A stretch of DNA of 64,000 bases from Sclerotiophoma versabilis (Eukaryota > Ascomycota > Dothideomycetes > Pleosporales > Didymellaceae). Positions within the stretch are counted from its first letter, which is position 1, and each line of letters begins with the position of its first letter. The stretch spans positions 930,001 through 994,000 of the forward strand of contig JAAROD010000076.1 of the NCBI GenBank assembly GCA_012274445.1, in the 5' to 3' direction. Below the pieces are notes generated by a model, which saw only the letters and a list, made by a program, of their open reading frames with translations, made no database searches and was not told the origin of the DNA. The position numbers and the translations under genes are program-made. Of this stretch, positions 55,597 to 64,000 are shown in pieces.

Positions 55597-57738
55597 ATGA
55601 GTACTACCTCAGGATCCCGTGCTACCCCTAGCAACTCCAACGCGTCACGCAACCGCGTCGACGACGACCTCGATATGGACGAAGGATCGAACGGAGACAC
55701 GACAGCCTCTACGTCCACGAGTGTATACCCAGTAGCTAAGCCCGAGACCTTCGATGGTACTCGTGAGAAACTGGAAGACTGGCTTATCAAGTTCGACCTC
55801 TTCTTCATGTTCCAGGGAGAACGCATCCCTGAGGAGAAACGTGTGACGCTTGTCTCCACGTTCATGAAGGACCGCGCGTTCACGTGGATCAAACCCTTTA
55901 TCCAGCGTTACCATGGAGAAGGAACGTCCACCGACATCGACGCATGGATCGAAGACTTCGACCTGTTCAAGGAACAGATACGCCGAGTATTTGGAGTACA
56001 CAACGAACCAACCATCGCACGTCGCGACATCCAACGCATTAAGCAAACCACGTCAGCCGCCGACTATGCTGCCAAGTTTCAGCAGCTAGCCACGTACACC
56101 GGCTGGGACGACACCGCGTTGACAACGATGTTCCGACAAGGATTGAAACCGCGAGTCAAGGAGGAACTGATGCGGACCGCCGCGTCTACCGACGACTTTG
56201 ACTCCCTGGTCAATACGGCAATTGACATTGATGTCAAGCTGTATGAACTACAACAGGAACTGCGGGAGGACCCACGTGCGCGAGCGGCATCCCACACTAC
56301 GCGCCCACCCCCACGCAATCCATGGCGCAACAACCTCAACCGAGGAACCCGCGGAGGAAATCGCTACCAGCCAAACACTGGACGCCGGGTGCACAACAGC
56401 ACTAGCAGCGGTTACTACGGACCAGAGGCCATGGACCTGTCCAACATCAACAAGGGACCAGAACCGCGATGGAATCAGAAAAACAAGGGTAGTGATAGGA
56501 AGAACAAGTCCGGTGTGACTTGTTACGGATGTGGCAAGCAAGGCCACTATGCCAAGGACTGTCGATCCAAGAACAAGGTGGTTCGACAACTCAACGTACT
56601 CACCCGCGAGGACGCGGATGCCGGTGATGAATGGGAAGTTCTCACCGACGACATGGGACGTCTTATGGAAGACCCCGAGACCGGATCCGATGACGATTAT
56701 ATCGCACCATCCGATGAGGACATACGGAATGTCCGAAGCCGAGCACCTACACCATACCAAGAGGTGGATGAACAGCAGAAGCATCTACAGGACCTGAAGG
56801 GACGACCATCAACACAGATGGGACAGGCATACGAACGAGGACTAAAAGTGTGCAAGCACAGGCAGCCCACTATGTCTCAGCGACTACGCGACACTGCCAG
56901 ACAAGAAGCGGATGGAGGCATTATCTACGCCTCCGACACCGAAGAAAGTTGGTACGACACAGACATGCGTGAATTCAACGAACGTACAGAAGCGGAATTA
57001 GCACGTCAAGAATTCCGAGACAGCAACGCTACCTTTCAAGAAAACTGTGATCGGATTACCAAAAGTATCGACAAGAGACTACAACAGATGGCACTTCAAA
57101 CTCGCGCGGGGCAACGACAGGTCAACAACCTAAGTAAATCCCAACAGGATTGGTGGAAACACGATTTCGACAAACTCAGTGCTGGCAACCACGCCACACA
57201 ACGGGAGCTCGAGCGACAAGTGAAAAACGACCGAAGCAGGAACGAGCCTGACTTCGACAGGAAGCCAGCGTTGCTTCTGAACCCACGACCAGAGTACGCC
57301 TTGGACCACCGGAATCCAAATCATGGAAAACTATCATGGACAGCGTGCGTGTACAACGCCTGTCGCATACATGAATCAGAAAAACTAGGAAAGGGATGGT
57401 TCCCGACTCCTAGCACCACATGCAGGAGACAATGGTACGATTGCAAGAACGACATGTGCGAGATGCACCTCTGGGACAAGCGTTCCGAGCTACATTTCCC
57501 GGGCACAGATGATCATCAAGCAATCGTATGCATGCAATTGGTTATTAACGGCTCCTGCTACAATCTACATTGGCAGCGTTGCCTCAACCCAAACTGCAAG
57601 CTGCACGAAGGTAGCAAGATCATCCATGGATTCGGTGATGAGGAGACTTTTTTAGGCAAGCGCCAAAAGAGTGCTCCGCCGAGCGATCCCTTAACGCTAT
57701 CGGGGACGGCTCGCTCATCAGACTGCCCATCAAGTTAA
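55597..57738 (+). CDS. Gag protein of the Gypsy element
   Basis: The protein is 713 aa. The ATG lies only 18 nt after the LTR. The retrotransposon Gag core spans about residues 45-220 (PETFDGTREKLEDWLIKFDLFF … FRQGLKPRVKEEL). A basic, Arg/Asn-rich region follows and then one CCHC knuckle at about 308-321, CYGCGKQGHYAKDC. The second half is acidic and coiled (DEWEVLTDD, DTEESWYDTDMREFNERTEAELARQ pieces). The C-terminus carries three repeats of W-x2-C-x4-C-x2-H (WTACVYNACRIH, WYDCKNDMCEMH, WQRCLNPNCKLH). Gag forms the particle and packages RNA. A T-TTT-TTA slippery site 85 nt before the stop leads into pol. Confidence 0.93.
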   Translation: MSTTSGSRATPSNSNASRNRVDDDLDMDEGSNGDTTASTSTSVYPVAKPETFDGTREKLEDWLIKFDLFFMFQGERIPEEKRVTLVSTFMKDRAFTWIKPFIQRYHGEGTSTDIDAWIEDFDLFKEQIRRVFGVHNEPTIARRDIQRIKQTTSAADYAAKFQQLATYTGWDDTALTTMFRQGLKPRVKEELMRTAASTDDFDSLVNTAIDIDVKLYELQQELREDPRARAASHTTRPPPRNPWRNNLNRGTRGGNRYQPNTGRRVHNSTSSGYYGPEAMDLSNINKGPEPRWNQKNKGSDRKNKSGVTCYGCGKQGHYAKDCRSKNKVVRQLNVLTREDADAGDEWEVLTDDMGRLMEDPETGSDDDYIAPSDEDIRNVRSRAPTPYQEVDEQQKHLQDLKGRPSTQMGQAYERGLKVCKHRQPTMSQRLRDTARQEADGGIIYASDTEESWYDTDMREFNERTEAELARQEFRDSNATFQENCDRITKSIDKRLQQMALQTRAGQRQVNNLSKSQQDWWKHDFDKLSAGNHATQRELERQVKNDRSRNEPDFDRKPALLLNPRPEYALDHRNPNHGKLSWTACVYNACRIHESEKLGKGWFPTPSTTCRRQWYDCKNDMCEMHLWDKRSELHFPGTDDHQAIVCMQLVINGSCYNLHWQRCLNPNCKLHEGSKIIHGFGDEETFLGKRQKSAPPSDPLTLSGTARSSDCPSS

Positions 57739-60700
57739 ATGGAGTAGTATTATCGGCACTCTTGGACTCGGGAGCACAGGCGAACTACATATCCCAGACA
57801 GCAATGTACCGAGCAGGTCTCGTACCACGCACAAAGGAACACGCCTATTCGCTCCGAGTAGCCAACGGAGAATCAATGCCGGAAGAGCCGTATATCATGT
57901 ACGAAGTGATAGCGGCCCCTCTAGAGATACAGGGACACCACGAGGAACTAACCCTAGACGTCTTCGCAAAGGCCACGCACGATGTCATACTAGGACTTCC
58001 CTGGTTACGGAAGCACAATCCAGAGATAGACTGGACGTGGGAAAGACTTTCGTTGAGACGATGCAAATGCGGCACCAATGCATCGAAGCCCACGCAGCGC
58101 GCGCCGCGACTGGTGGATGAGAAGGAGATTAACAACGTCTCTTCGACACATAAGACGCGCCAAGATAGAGCGGTCGACCGTGTGGACAAAGAAAGCCCCT
58201 CCACGACGGTTAAGGAGAACAAGAGTGCACCTCCTGGCATACCAGATGTGTATAGACAGTACGCCTGGATGTTTGAAGAAGAGTTATCCGCAAAAGCGCT
58301 ACCCAAGCATCAACCTTGGGATTGTGAGATTAAACTCGAGGAAGGGAAAGAACCACCCTTCGGGCCCATATACCAGTTATCCGAGAAGGAGCTCGAGATA
58401 CTACGCGAGTACATCAAGGAGAACCTCGCGAAAGGATTCATTAGGAAATCCGAATCCCCGGCGGGATTCCCCATTCTATTCGTACCAAAGAAAGACGGCA
58501 AGCTGAGGCTTTGCGTCGACTACCGGAAGTTGAACGATATCACCATCAAGAATCGTTATCCGCTACCCAACATATCCGAGTTACAGGACCGGCTATCAGG
58601 AGCGAAGTTCTTCACCGCACTCGACTTACGCGGAGCGTACGACCTCATACGCATGAAGAAAGGCGAAGAATGGAAGACGGCGTTTAGAACCCGTTATGGT
58701 CACTACGAGTATACGGTCATGCCATTTGGGCTAACCAATGCACCAGCAGTATGTCAGGCACTAATCAACAATGTGCTGCGAGCACACCTGGACATCACAG
58801 TGGTAGCATATCTCGATGACATCCTAGTGTGCAGCAAGACACTAGAAGAACACAAGGTCCATGTGCGACAAGTGTTAGAATGCTTAGCAACCGCAGACCT
58901 TAGGCTAAAGCCAGAAAAGTGCGAATGGCACAAGGAAGAAGTGGAGTTCCTTGGCTATGTCGTAGGAAGATATGGAGTCAAGATGAGCGAAAAGAAAATC
59001 CAGGTTGTAAAGGATTGGCCGACACCCACTACAGTCAAGGGAATTCAAGAATTCCTTGGGTTCGTCAACTTCAACCGACGCTTTATCAAGGACTACTCCA
59101 TGAAGGCCTTACCGCTCACGAGACTTACGCGGAAGGATACACCCTTCAAGTGGGAACAAGCGCAAGAGGACGCTTTCCAAGCGCTCAAGCAAGCATGCGT
59201 AGAGCCCCCCACACTAATCGCATTCAGGAGCGGCGAACCCGCACGCCTTGAAACGGATGCCTCGGATTTAGCATTAGGAGCATGCATTACTCAAGAACGA
59301 GACGGTCAATGGCACCCGATTGCCTACCACTCAAGGAAGTTCACGGCACCGGAAGAACGATATGACGTACACGACAAAGAGCTCATGGCCATTGTCGATG
59401 CACTACAGCATTGGAGAGTATACGCAGAAAGCTGCTCAGAACTCACCATCTACACAGATCACAAGAACTTGGTACACTTCACCACTACTAAGGTTCTGAA
59501 CCGACGACAAGTGCGCTGGTCAGAAATGCTTGGTCAGTACAAGTTCAAGATCCTGTATACGCCAGGAAAAGAAAACGGTAGAGCAGACGCGCTCAGCCGA
59601 CGCCACGATCTCGCAGGCGAAAAAACAATCAACAAGTTCGCCATTCTCGGGGTTAACAAGGACGGGACATTGGGACCATCTCAGCAGCTCAATTTAGTGA
59701 TGCAAGTTCAGCAGGAACAACGCATCCCGGAGCAAGTACCAGAAGAACTTCAGGAGGAAGTTATCTCAAGACATCATGACGATGCGCTACACGGACACCC
59801 TGGTATTACTCGCACCATGGAACTCATCAAGCGACACTATGAGTTTTCCAACATGAAGGACAAGGTCACCAAGTTCATCAGGAACTGCGTGCAGTGCCAA
59901 CAGAACAAACATAGCACACACGCCAAGTATGGGGAAGCACAAGCAATGGAACCACCAACGGCACCATGGACGAACATCACAATGGATTTCGTCACACAGC
60001 TACCACCCTCCAAGGACCCTGTCACAGGATACACCTACGACTCAATCTTCGTCGTAGTAGATAGATTCACCAAGTACGCTGAAATGATACCATTCAGACA
60101 CAGCTACACTGCGCAACAGCTAGCTACGGTATTCATCGATCGGATCATTCGCTACCACGGAATGCCCGAGTCAATCATCAGCGACAGAGATAAGCTTTTC
60201 ACGTCAAACTATTGGACCACGATGCTTGCCGCATTGGGTACCAAGAAAAAGCTATCTACAGCCTATCATCCGCAGACGGATGGACAGACAGAAAGAACGA
60301 ATCAGACCATGGAAACATACCTTCGGATCTACAGCAACCAGGAACAAGACAACTGGGTTTCGCTATTACCCATGGCACAGATTGCATACAACAACAAGTT
60401 ATCGGAAGCAACGGGCACGACGCCGTTCTTCGCGAACCACGGGAGACACCCAAATCTCTTTACTCGATCTCACGATTGCCCTATTCAGACGGAATCAGCA
60501 ATAGCCTCAGCAGTTAGACTGAAGGAAGTACACCGGAAATCACTCGAAAACATCGCACGAGCTCAGGGACGAGCCATTTCATATGTCAATCAGAAACGAA
60601 AAATAGCACCTCAGCTAAAGGAGGGGGATAAAGTCTATCTCCTCACAAAAAATCTCAGAACACGAAGAGCAACGAAAAAGCTGGACAAGGTCAAGGTCGG

Positions 60701-61034
60701 ACCATTTTTCATTTCTAAGCAAATCAGCCCAGTCAACTATCGACTTGAGCTACCCAAGGATGCAAAGATCCATCCAGTGTTCCACATCTCGCTGTTGGAA
60801 CCTGCCGACCCAAGAACGCCAATCCAGAAAGACTTCCACTACCAAGCCGACGGCAACGATGAATGGGAAGTCGAAAAAATAGTAACACATCGGAGAACCA
60901 AGAAGGGTATTCGATACCTAGTCAAATGGTTAGGTTACCCGGAATCAGAAAACACATGGGAACCTCCAACGCACCTCACGAACTGCCACCAATTGGTACA
61001 GAAGTACCATGGTTCGCAACAGACTCCTCGATAA
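57642..61034 (+). CDS. Pol polyprotein: protease, RT, RNase H, integrase, chromodomain
   Basis: The frame opens after a TGA at 57639 and overlaps gag by about 97 nt in the -1 frame; no own ATG is needed if frameshifting is used. Order: aspartic protease (LLDSGAQANY at 57759), RT with LPFGLTNAP-type text (MPFGLTNAP) and the catalytic YLDD near 58810, RNase H (ETDASD near 59250, YTDHKNL), integrase zinc finger (H-H-C-C, HHDDALHGHPG … CVQC near 59775-59900), DDE core (MDFV, ISDRDK, TDGQTERTNQ), a GPY/F module (VGPFFISKQISPVNYRLEL) and a C-terminal chromodomain (EWEVEKIVTHRR … YLVKWLGYPESENTWEP, about 60860-61015). The chromodomain probably steers insertion to marked chromatin. All catalytic residues I can check are present. 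Confidence 0.95.
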   Translation, partial: GDFFRQAPKECSAERSLNAIGDGSLIRLPIKLNGVVLSALLDSGAQANYISQTAMYRAGLVPRTKEHAYSLRVANGESMPEEPYIMYEVIAAPLEIQGHHEELTLDVFAKATHDVILGLPWLRKHNPEIDWTWERLSLRRCKCGTNASKPTQRAPRLVDEKEINNVSSTHKTRQDRAVDRVDKESPSTTVKENKSAPPGIPDVYRQYAWMFEEELSAKALPKHQPWDCEIKLEEGKEPPFGPIYQLSEKELEILREYIKENLAKGFIRKSESPAGFPILFVPKKDGKLRLCVDYRKLNDITIKNRYPLPNISELQDRLSGAKFFTALDLRGAYDLIRMKKGEEWKTAFRTRYGHYEYTVMPFGLTNAPAVCQALINNVLRAHLDITVVAYLDDILVCSKTLEEHKVHVRQVLECLATADLRLKPEKCEWHKEEVEFLGYVVGRYGVKMSEKKIQVVKDWPTPTTVKGIQEFLGFVNFNRRFIKDYSMKALPLTRLTRKDTPFKWEQAQEDAFQALKQACVEPPTLIAFRSGEPARLETDASDLALGACITQERDGQWHPIAYHSRKFTAPEERYDVHDKELMAIVDALQHWRVYAESCSELTIYTDHKNLVHFTTTKVLNRRQVRWSEMLGQYKFKILYTPGKENGRADALSRRHDLAGEKTINKFAILGVNKDGTLGPSQQLNLVMQVQQEQRIPEQVPEELQEEVISRHHDDALHGHPGITRTMELIKRHYEFSNMKDKVTKFIRNCVQCQQNKHSTHAKYGEAQAMEPPTAPWTNITMDFVTQLPPSKDPVTGYTYDSIFVVVDRFTKYAEMIPFRHSYTAQQLATVFIDRIIRYHGMPESIISDRDKLFTSNYWTTMLAALGTKKKLSTAYHPQTDGQTERTNQTMETYLRIYSNQEQDNWVSLLPMAQIAYNNKLSEATGTTPFFANHGRHPNLFTRSHDCPIQTESAIASAVRLKEVHRKSLENIARAQGRAISYVNQKRKIAPQLKEGDKVYLLTKNLRTRRATKKLDKVKVGPFFISKQISPVNYRLELPKDAKIHPVFHISLLEPADPRTPIQKDFHYQADGNDEWEVEKIVTHRRTKKGIRYLVKWLGYPESENTWEPPTHLTNCHQLVQKYHGSQQTPR
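57648..57654 (+). promoter_or_regulatory. Putative -1 ribosomal frameshift site between gag and pol
   Basis: The heptamer T-TTT-TTA lies in register with the gag frame (ACT TTT TTA GGC) and a -1 slip joins the pol frame, which is open from 57642. It fits the X-XXY-YYZ rule. Downstream, gagcga (57681-57686) can pair with tcgctc (57711-57716), so a stem or pseudoknot is possible. Called from sequence rules; efficiency is unknown. Confidence 0.75.
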
Positions 61035-61476
61035 GCCCGAGAGCAGCCCAGGTCGCAGGCGAGGCACACATGCCTATCGACGCCGCCGGACAATCCATCT
61101 CCTCGGCAAAATCCAGTTCTCCCGATTCGGCCATTTCATTCGCCATACACAGCGCCTTTTGCCGCGCGCGATTCTCAGCTTGTTTCAGAATCTTCTTATT
61201 TCGCAACAACCGCGCAATAACGGTTGCCAACAAGGTTTCATCTTCTTCCACCTTCTTTTCATACTCTTCGCGAGTACGATCCAGCGACTCCCACGACATG
61301 TTGACACAAGGCTTCCCAGCCTTTGTGCACTCAGCACACTTCAGACGCTTTGTAGCGTTCGGCATGATGTAGCACTCGTGGCCTTCGAAGAAACAACGGT
61401 TGCAGGGGACTTCGGCGGGAGTATTAGCTCGACGAATTTCTAGACCAAGTCGAAGGTTGCGGGTGTGAGAAGACAT
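60976..61476 (-). CDS. Antisense Zn2Cys6-like ORF at the 3' end of the Gypsy element
   Basis: On the minus strand an open frame of 166 aa starts at 61476 (an upstream in-frame start at 61686 would lie in the LTR) and ends at 60976, overlapping the last 59 nt of pol. Residues about 25-57 have C-x2-C-x6-C-x11-C-x2-C-x6-C (CNRCFFEGHEC … CAECTKAGKPC), the spacing of a fungal Zn(II)2Cys6 cluster. A charged coiled-coil-like segment follows (about 60-115; REEYEKKVEEDE, LLRNKKILKQAENRARQK). In transcription factors this order gives DNA binding and dimerisation. Whether this ORF is expressed is unknown. The corresponding region is retained in the RIPped copy D. Functions such as regulation of the LTR or an antisense control role are inference. 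Confidence 0.6.
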   Translation of the reverse strand: MSSHTRNLRLGLEIRRANTPAEVPCNRCFFEGHECYIMPNATKRLKCAECTKAGKPCVNMSWESLDRTREEYEKKVEEDETLLATVIARLLRNKKILKQAENRARQKALCMANEMAESGELDFAEEMDCPAASIGMCASPATWAALGLIEESVANHGTSVPIGGSS

Positions 61477-61560
61477 CTCGACATACCGGTCACCAGATGC
61501 GGGGACAAGCTCGGTTTTATGTAAGCCCGGATTCCAGTCACGTGGTTTGAGGACAAACCC

Positions 61561-61575
61561 AAAGGAGGAGGAGGA
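61561..61575 (+). other. Polypurine tract of the Gypsy element
   Basis: The run aaaggaggaggagga lies 3 nt before the right LTR and would prime plus-strand DNA synthesis. The same tract, inverted and slightly mutated, flanks the LTR of element D. Confidence 0.85.
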
Positions 61576-61578
61576 TAG

Positions 61579-62077
61579 TGTTACGATCCTGTGCGGACGA
61601 AGCGGCACAGTGATTAAGTAGCCAACCACAGCCCTCACCCATGAACCAGGGGCGGAGTCAGGAAGGATCTCCCTTTGTACGGTCACGTGACATGCTCGTC
61701 AGCGAGCATGACACACGTGACTTGCTCGTCAACGAGCATCGTATGTTATCGCTCGTCAACGAGCAACGCTATGTATTTCATTGGACTGACCCTAGTCGCT
61801 CGTCAACGAGCATTACCCCATAGCAAGTATATAGTCAGTAGGAACACAACCCTTATGGTTCGTGTTCAACTTAGTCAATCAAGTTTGTCTTTGGAATCTC
61901 GACCCCAACTCTCGAGCTAGATAGTCTACTCTATACTACTCATTGTTACCCTCTATTGCCACGGTGTTTCACTAGGCAATAACCCCAACCCTTACGGACC
62001 TTCCTGTACCAGCGCTCATCCCTGAGAACCAATACGAATAGTGCTTACGAGCTTTGCTTGAAAGTACAACTTCAACA
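61579..62077 (+). repeat. LTR 2, shared between two tandem Gypsy units
   Basis: A second 499-bp LTR, exactly 6499 bp after the first. It ends unit 1 and at the same time starts unit 2, because leader and gag follow directly in the same order as after LTR 1. Confidence 0.95.
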
Positions 62078-62095
62078 CTTTGAACACCCCCAAAG

Positions 62096-64000
62096 ATGAG
62101 TACTACCTCAGGATCCCGTGCTACCCCTAGCAACTCCAACGCGTCACGCAACCGCGTCGACGACGACCTCGATATGGACGAAGGATCGAACGGAGACACG
62201 ACAGCCTCTACGTCCACGAGTGTATACCCAGTAGCTAAGCCCGAGACCTTCGATGGTACTCGTGAGAAACTGGAAGACTGGCTTATCAAGTTCGACCTCT
62301 TCTTCATGTTCCAGGGAGAACGCATCCCTGAGGAGAAACGTGTGACGCTTGTCTCCACGTTCATGAAGGACCGCGCGTTCACGTGGATCAAACCCTTTAT
62401 CCAGCGTTACCATGGAGAAGGAACGTCCACCGACATCGACGCATGGATCGAAGACTTCGACCTGTTCAAGGAACAGATACGCCGAGTATTTGGAGTACAC
62501 AACGAACCAACCATCGCACGTCGCGACATCCAACGCATTAAGCAAACCACGTCAGCCGCCGACTATGCTGCCAAGTTTCAGCAGCTAGCCACGTACACCG
62601 GCTGGGACGACACCGCGTTGACAACGATGTTCCGACAAGGATTGAAACCGCGAGTCAAGGAGGAACTGATGCGGACCGCCGCGTCTACCGACGACTTTGA
62701 CTCCCTGGTCAATACGGCAATTGACATTGATGTCAAGCTGTATGAACTACAACAGGAACTGCGGGAGGACCCACGTGCGCGAGCGGCATCCCACACTACG
62801 CGCCCACCCCCACGCAATCCATGGCGCAACAACCTCAACCGAGGAACCCGCGGAGGAAATCGCTACCAGCCAAACACTGGACGCCGGGTGCACAACAGCA
62901 CTAGCAGCGGTTACTACGGACCAGAGGCCATGGACCTGTCCAACATCAACAAGGGACCAGAACCGCGATGGAATCAGAAAAACAAGGGTAGTGATAGGAA
63001 GAACAAGTCCGGTGTGACTTGTTACGGATGTGGCAAGCAAGGCCACTATGCCAAGGACTGTCGATCCAAGAACAAGGTGGTTCGACAACTCAACGTACTC
63101 ACCCGCGAGGACGCGGATGCCGGTGATGAATGGGAAGTTCTCACCGACGACATGGGACGTCTTATGGAAGACCCCGAGACCGGATCCGATGACGATTATA
63201 TCGCACCATCCGATGAGGACATACGGAATGTCCGAAGCCGAGCACCTACACCATACCAAGAGGTGGATGAACAGCAGAAGCATCTACAGGACCTGAAGGG
63301 ACGACCATCAACACAGATGGGACAGGCATACGAACGAGGACTAAAAGTGTGCAAGCACAGGCAGCCCACTATGTCTCAGCGACTACGCGACACTGCCAGA
63401 CAAGAAGCGGATGGAGGCATTATCTACGCCTCCGACACCGAAGAAAGTTGGTACGACACAGACATGCGTGAATTCAACGAACGTACAGAAGCGGAATTAG
63501 CACGTCAAGAATTCCGAGACAGCAACGCTACCTTTCAAGAAAACTGTGATCGGATTACCAAAAGTATCGACAAGAGACTACAACAGATGGCACTTCAAAC
63601 TCGCGCGGGGCAACGACAGGTCAACAACCTAAGTAAATCCCAACAGGATTGGTGGAAACACGATTTCGACAAACTCAGTGCTGGCAACCACGCCACACAA
63701 CGGGAGCTCGAGCGACAAGTGAAAAACGACCGAAGCAGGAACGAGCCTGACTTCGACAGGAAGCCAGCGTTGCTTCTGAACCCACGACCAGAGTACGCCT
63801 TGGACCACCGGAATCCAAATCATGGAAAACTATCATGGACAGCGTGCGTGTACAACGCCTGTCGCATACATGAATCAGAAAAACTAGGAAAGGGATGGTT
63901 CCCGACTCCTAGCACCACATGCAGGAGACAATGGTACGATTGCAAGAACGACATGTGCGAGATGCACCTCTGGGACAAGCGTTCCGAGCTACATTTCCCG
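62096..64000 (+). CDS. Gag of the second tandem Gypsy unit (runs off the window)
   Basis: The open frame begins at an ATG 18 nt after LTR 2 and continues to the last base. It is a copy of gag at 55597 shifted by 6499 bp; I noticed no substitution. About 635 codons are visible, including the Gag core and the CCHC knuckle; the first two of the three C-terminal Cys/His repeats are included and the third lies beyond the window. Confidence 0.93.
   Translation, partial: MSTTSGSRATPSNSNASRNRVDDDLDMDEGSNGDTTASTSTSVYPVAKPETFDGTREKLEDWLIKFDLFFMFQGERIPEEKRVTLVSTFMKDRAFTWIKPFIQRYHGEGTSTDIDAWIEDFDLFKEQIRRVFGVHNEPTIARRDIQRIKQTTSAADYAAKFQQLATYTGWDDTALTTMFRQGLKPRVKEELMRTAASTDDFDSLVNTAIDIDVKLYELQQELREDPRARAASHTTRPPPRNPWRNNLNRGTRGGNRYQPNTGRRVHNSTSSGYYGPEAMDLSNINKGPEPRWNQKNKGSDRKNKSGVTCYGCGKQGHYAKDCRSKNKVVRQLNVLTREDADAGDEWEVLTDDMGRLMEDPETGSDDDYIAPSDEDIRNVRSRAPTPYQEVDEQQKHLQDLKGRPSTQMGQAYERGLKVCKHRQPTMSQRLRDTARQEADGGIIYASDTEESWYDTDMREFNERTEAELARQEFRDSNATFQENCDRITKSIDKRLQQMALQTRAGQRQVNNLSKSQQDWWKHDFDKLSAGNHATQRELERQVKNDRSRNEPDFDRKPALLLNPRPEYALDHRNPNHGKLSWTACVYNACRIHESEKLGKGWFPTPSTTCRRQWYDCKNDMCEMHLWDKRSELHFP

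Larger units (their letters stand above)
55080..62077 (+). mobile_element. Intact chromodomain Gypsy retrotransposon (chromovirus)
   Basis: The element is 6998 bp with 499-bp LTRs (55080-55578 and 61579-62077) that look identical. The interior has gag, pol in the -1 frame, a polypurine tract and an antisense ORF. Pol order is protease, RT, RNase H, integrase, chromodomain, as in Ty3/Gypsy chromoviruses. There is no RIP and no broken frame. The right LTR is followed directly by another gag, so it is shared with a second unit. The element interrupts a heavily RIPped coding region, which makes it younger than that decay. Confidence 0.95.

Overview
The window looks like a repeat-rich, probably plant-associated or saprotrophic filamentous ascomycete (Pezizomycotina; a Dothideomycete/Pleosporales-type genome is my best guess, not proven). 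The basis is: short GT-AG introns of about 45-120 bp, Fot1/pogo DNA transposons with TA target duplications, a Tad-like LINE, chromodomain Gypsy elements, and very heavy C-to-T / G-to-A decay (TpA excess; CAA/CAG turned into TAA/TAG) typical of repeat-induced point mutation (RIP).

Layout. 1-2.7 kb: unique DNA with a secreted CAP/PR-1 protein gene. 2.7-14.65 kb: three Fot1/pogo-type elements (A, B, C), all with RIP-damaged transposases; B is split by an intact, non-RIPped 6.05-kb LINE with a 15-bp target duplication. 14.65-27.5 kb: two RIP-destroyed Gypsy elements, D (499-bp LTRs, minus strand) and E (190-bp LTR, plus strand). 27.7-28.1 kb: a two-exon cysteine-rich small secreted protein. 29.2-30.4 kb: LTR and repeat relics. 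30.5-31.5 kb: a two-exon pectin methylesterase. 33.5-36.3 kb: a broken gene and an intact F-box protein. 36.9-37.4 kb: a LysM gene broken by one nonsense codon. 37.6-38.1 kb: the 5' end of a fourth pogo element (F). 38.3-38.9 kb: a three-exon RNase T1-like secreted protein. 40.8-41.3 kb: a three-exon cysteine-rich small secreted protein. 41.5-42.3 kb: a small non-autonomous LTR element (TRIM-like). 42.3-48.8 kb: RIPped Copia and Gypsy pieces. 49.1-55.08 kb: one very long RIPped coding region of unknown family. 55.08-64 kb: an intact chromodomain Gypsy element followed, through a shared LTR, by the start of a second identical unit that runs off the window.

How it fits together. Small islands of normal-composition DNA that encode mostly secreted proteins (CAP, PME, two small Cys-rich proteins, an RNase-like protein, a dead LysM protein) lie between RIPped repeat blocks. 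This is the arrangement known for fungal effector loci. Three of these genes are spliced and too short in any single frame to be seen as long ORFs.

The two intact retroelements carry no visible RIP, so they arrived after, or escaped, the RIP that destroyed their neighbours. A RIPped copy of the intact Gypsy family (D) lies in the same window, so both states of one family can be compared. The most notable unexplained signals are a 17-bp-period repeat doublet inside the TIRs of all four pogo-type elements, an antisense Zn2Cys6-like ORF at the 3' end of the Gypsy element, a threefold Cys/His repeat at the C-terminus of its Gag, and the RNase-like protein that seems to have lost the catalytic glutamate.
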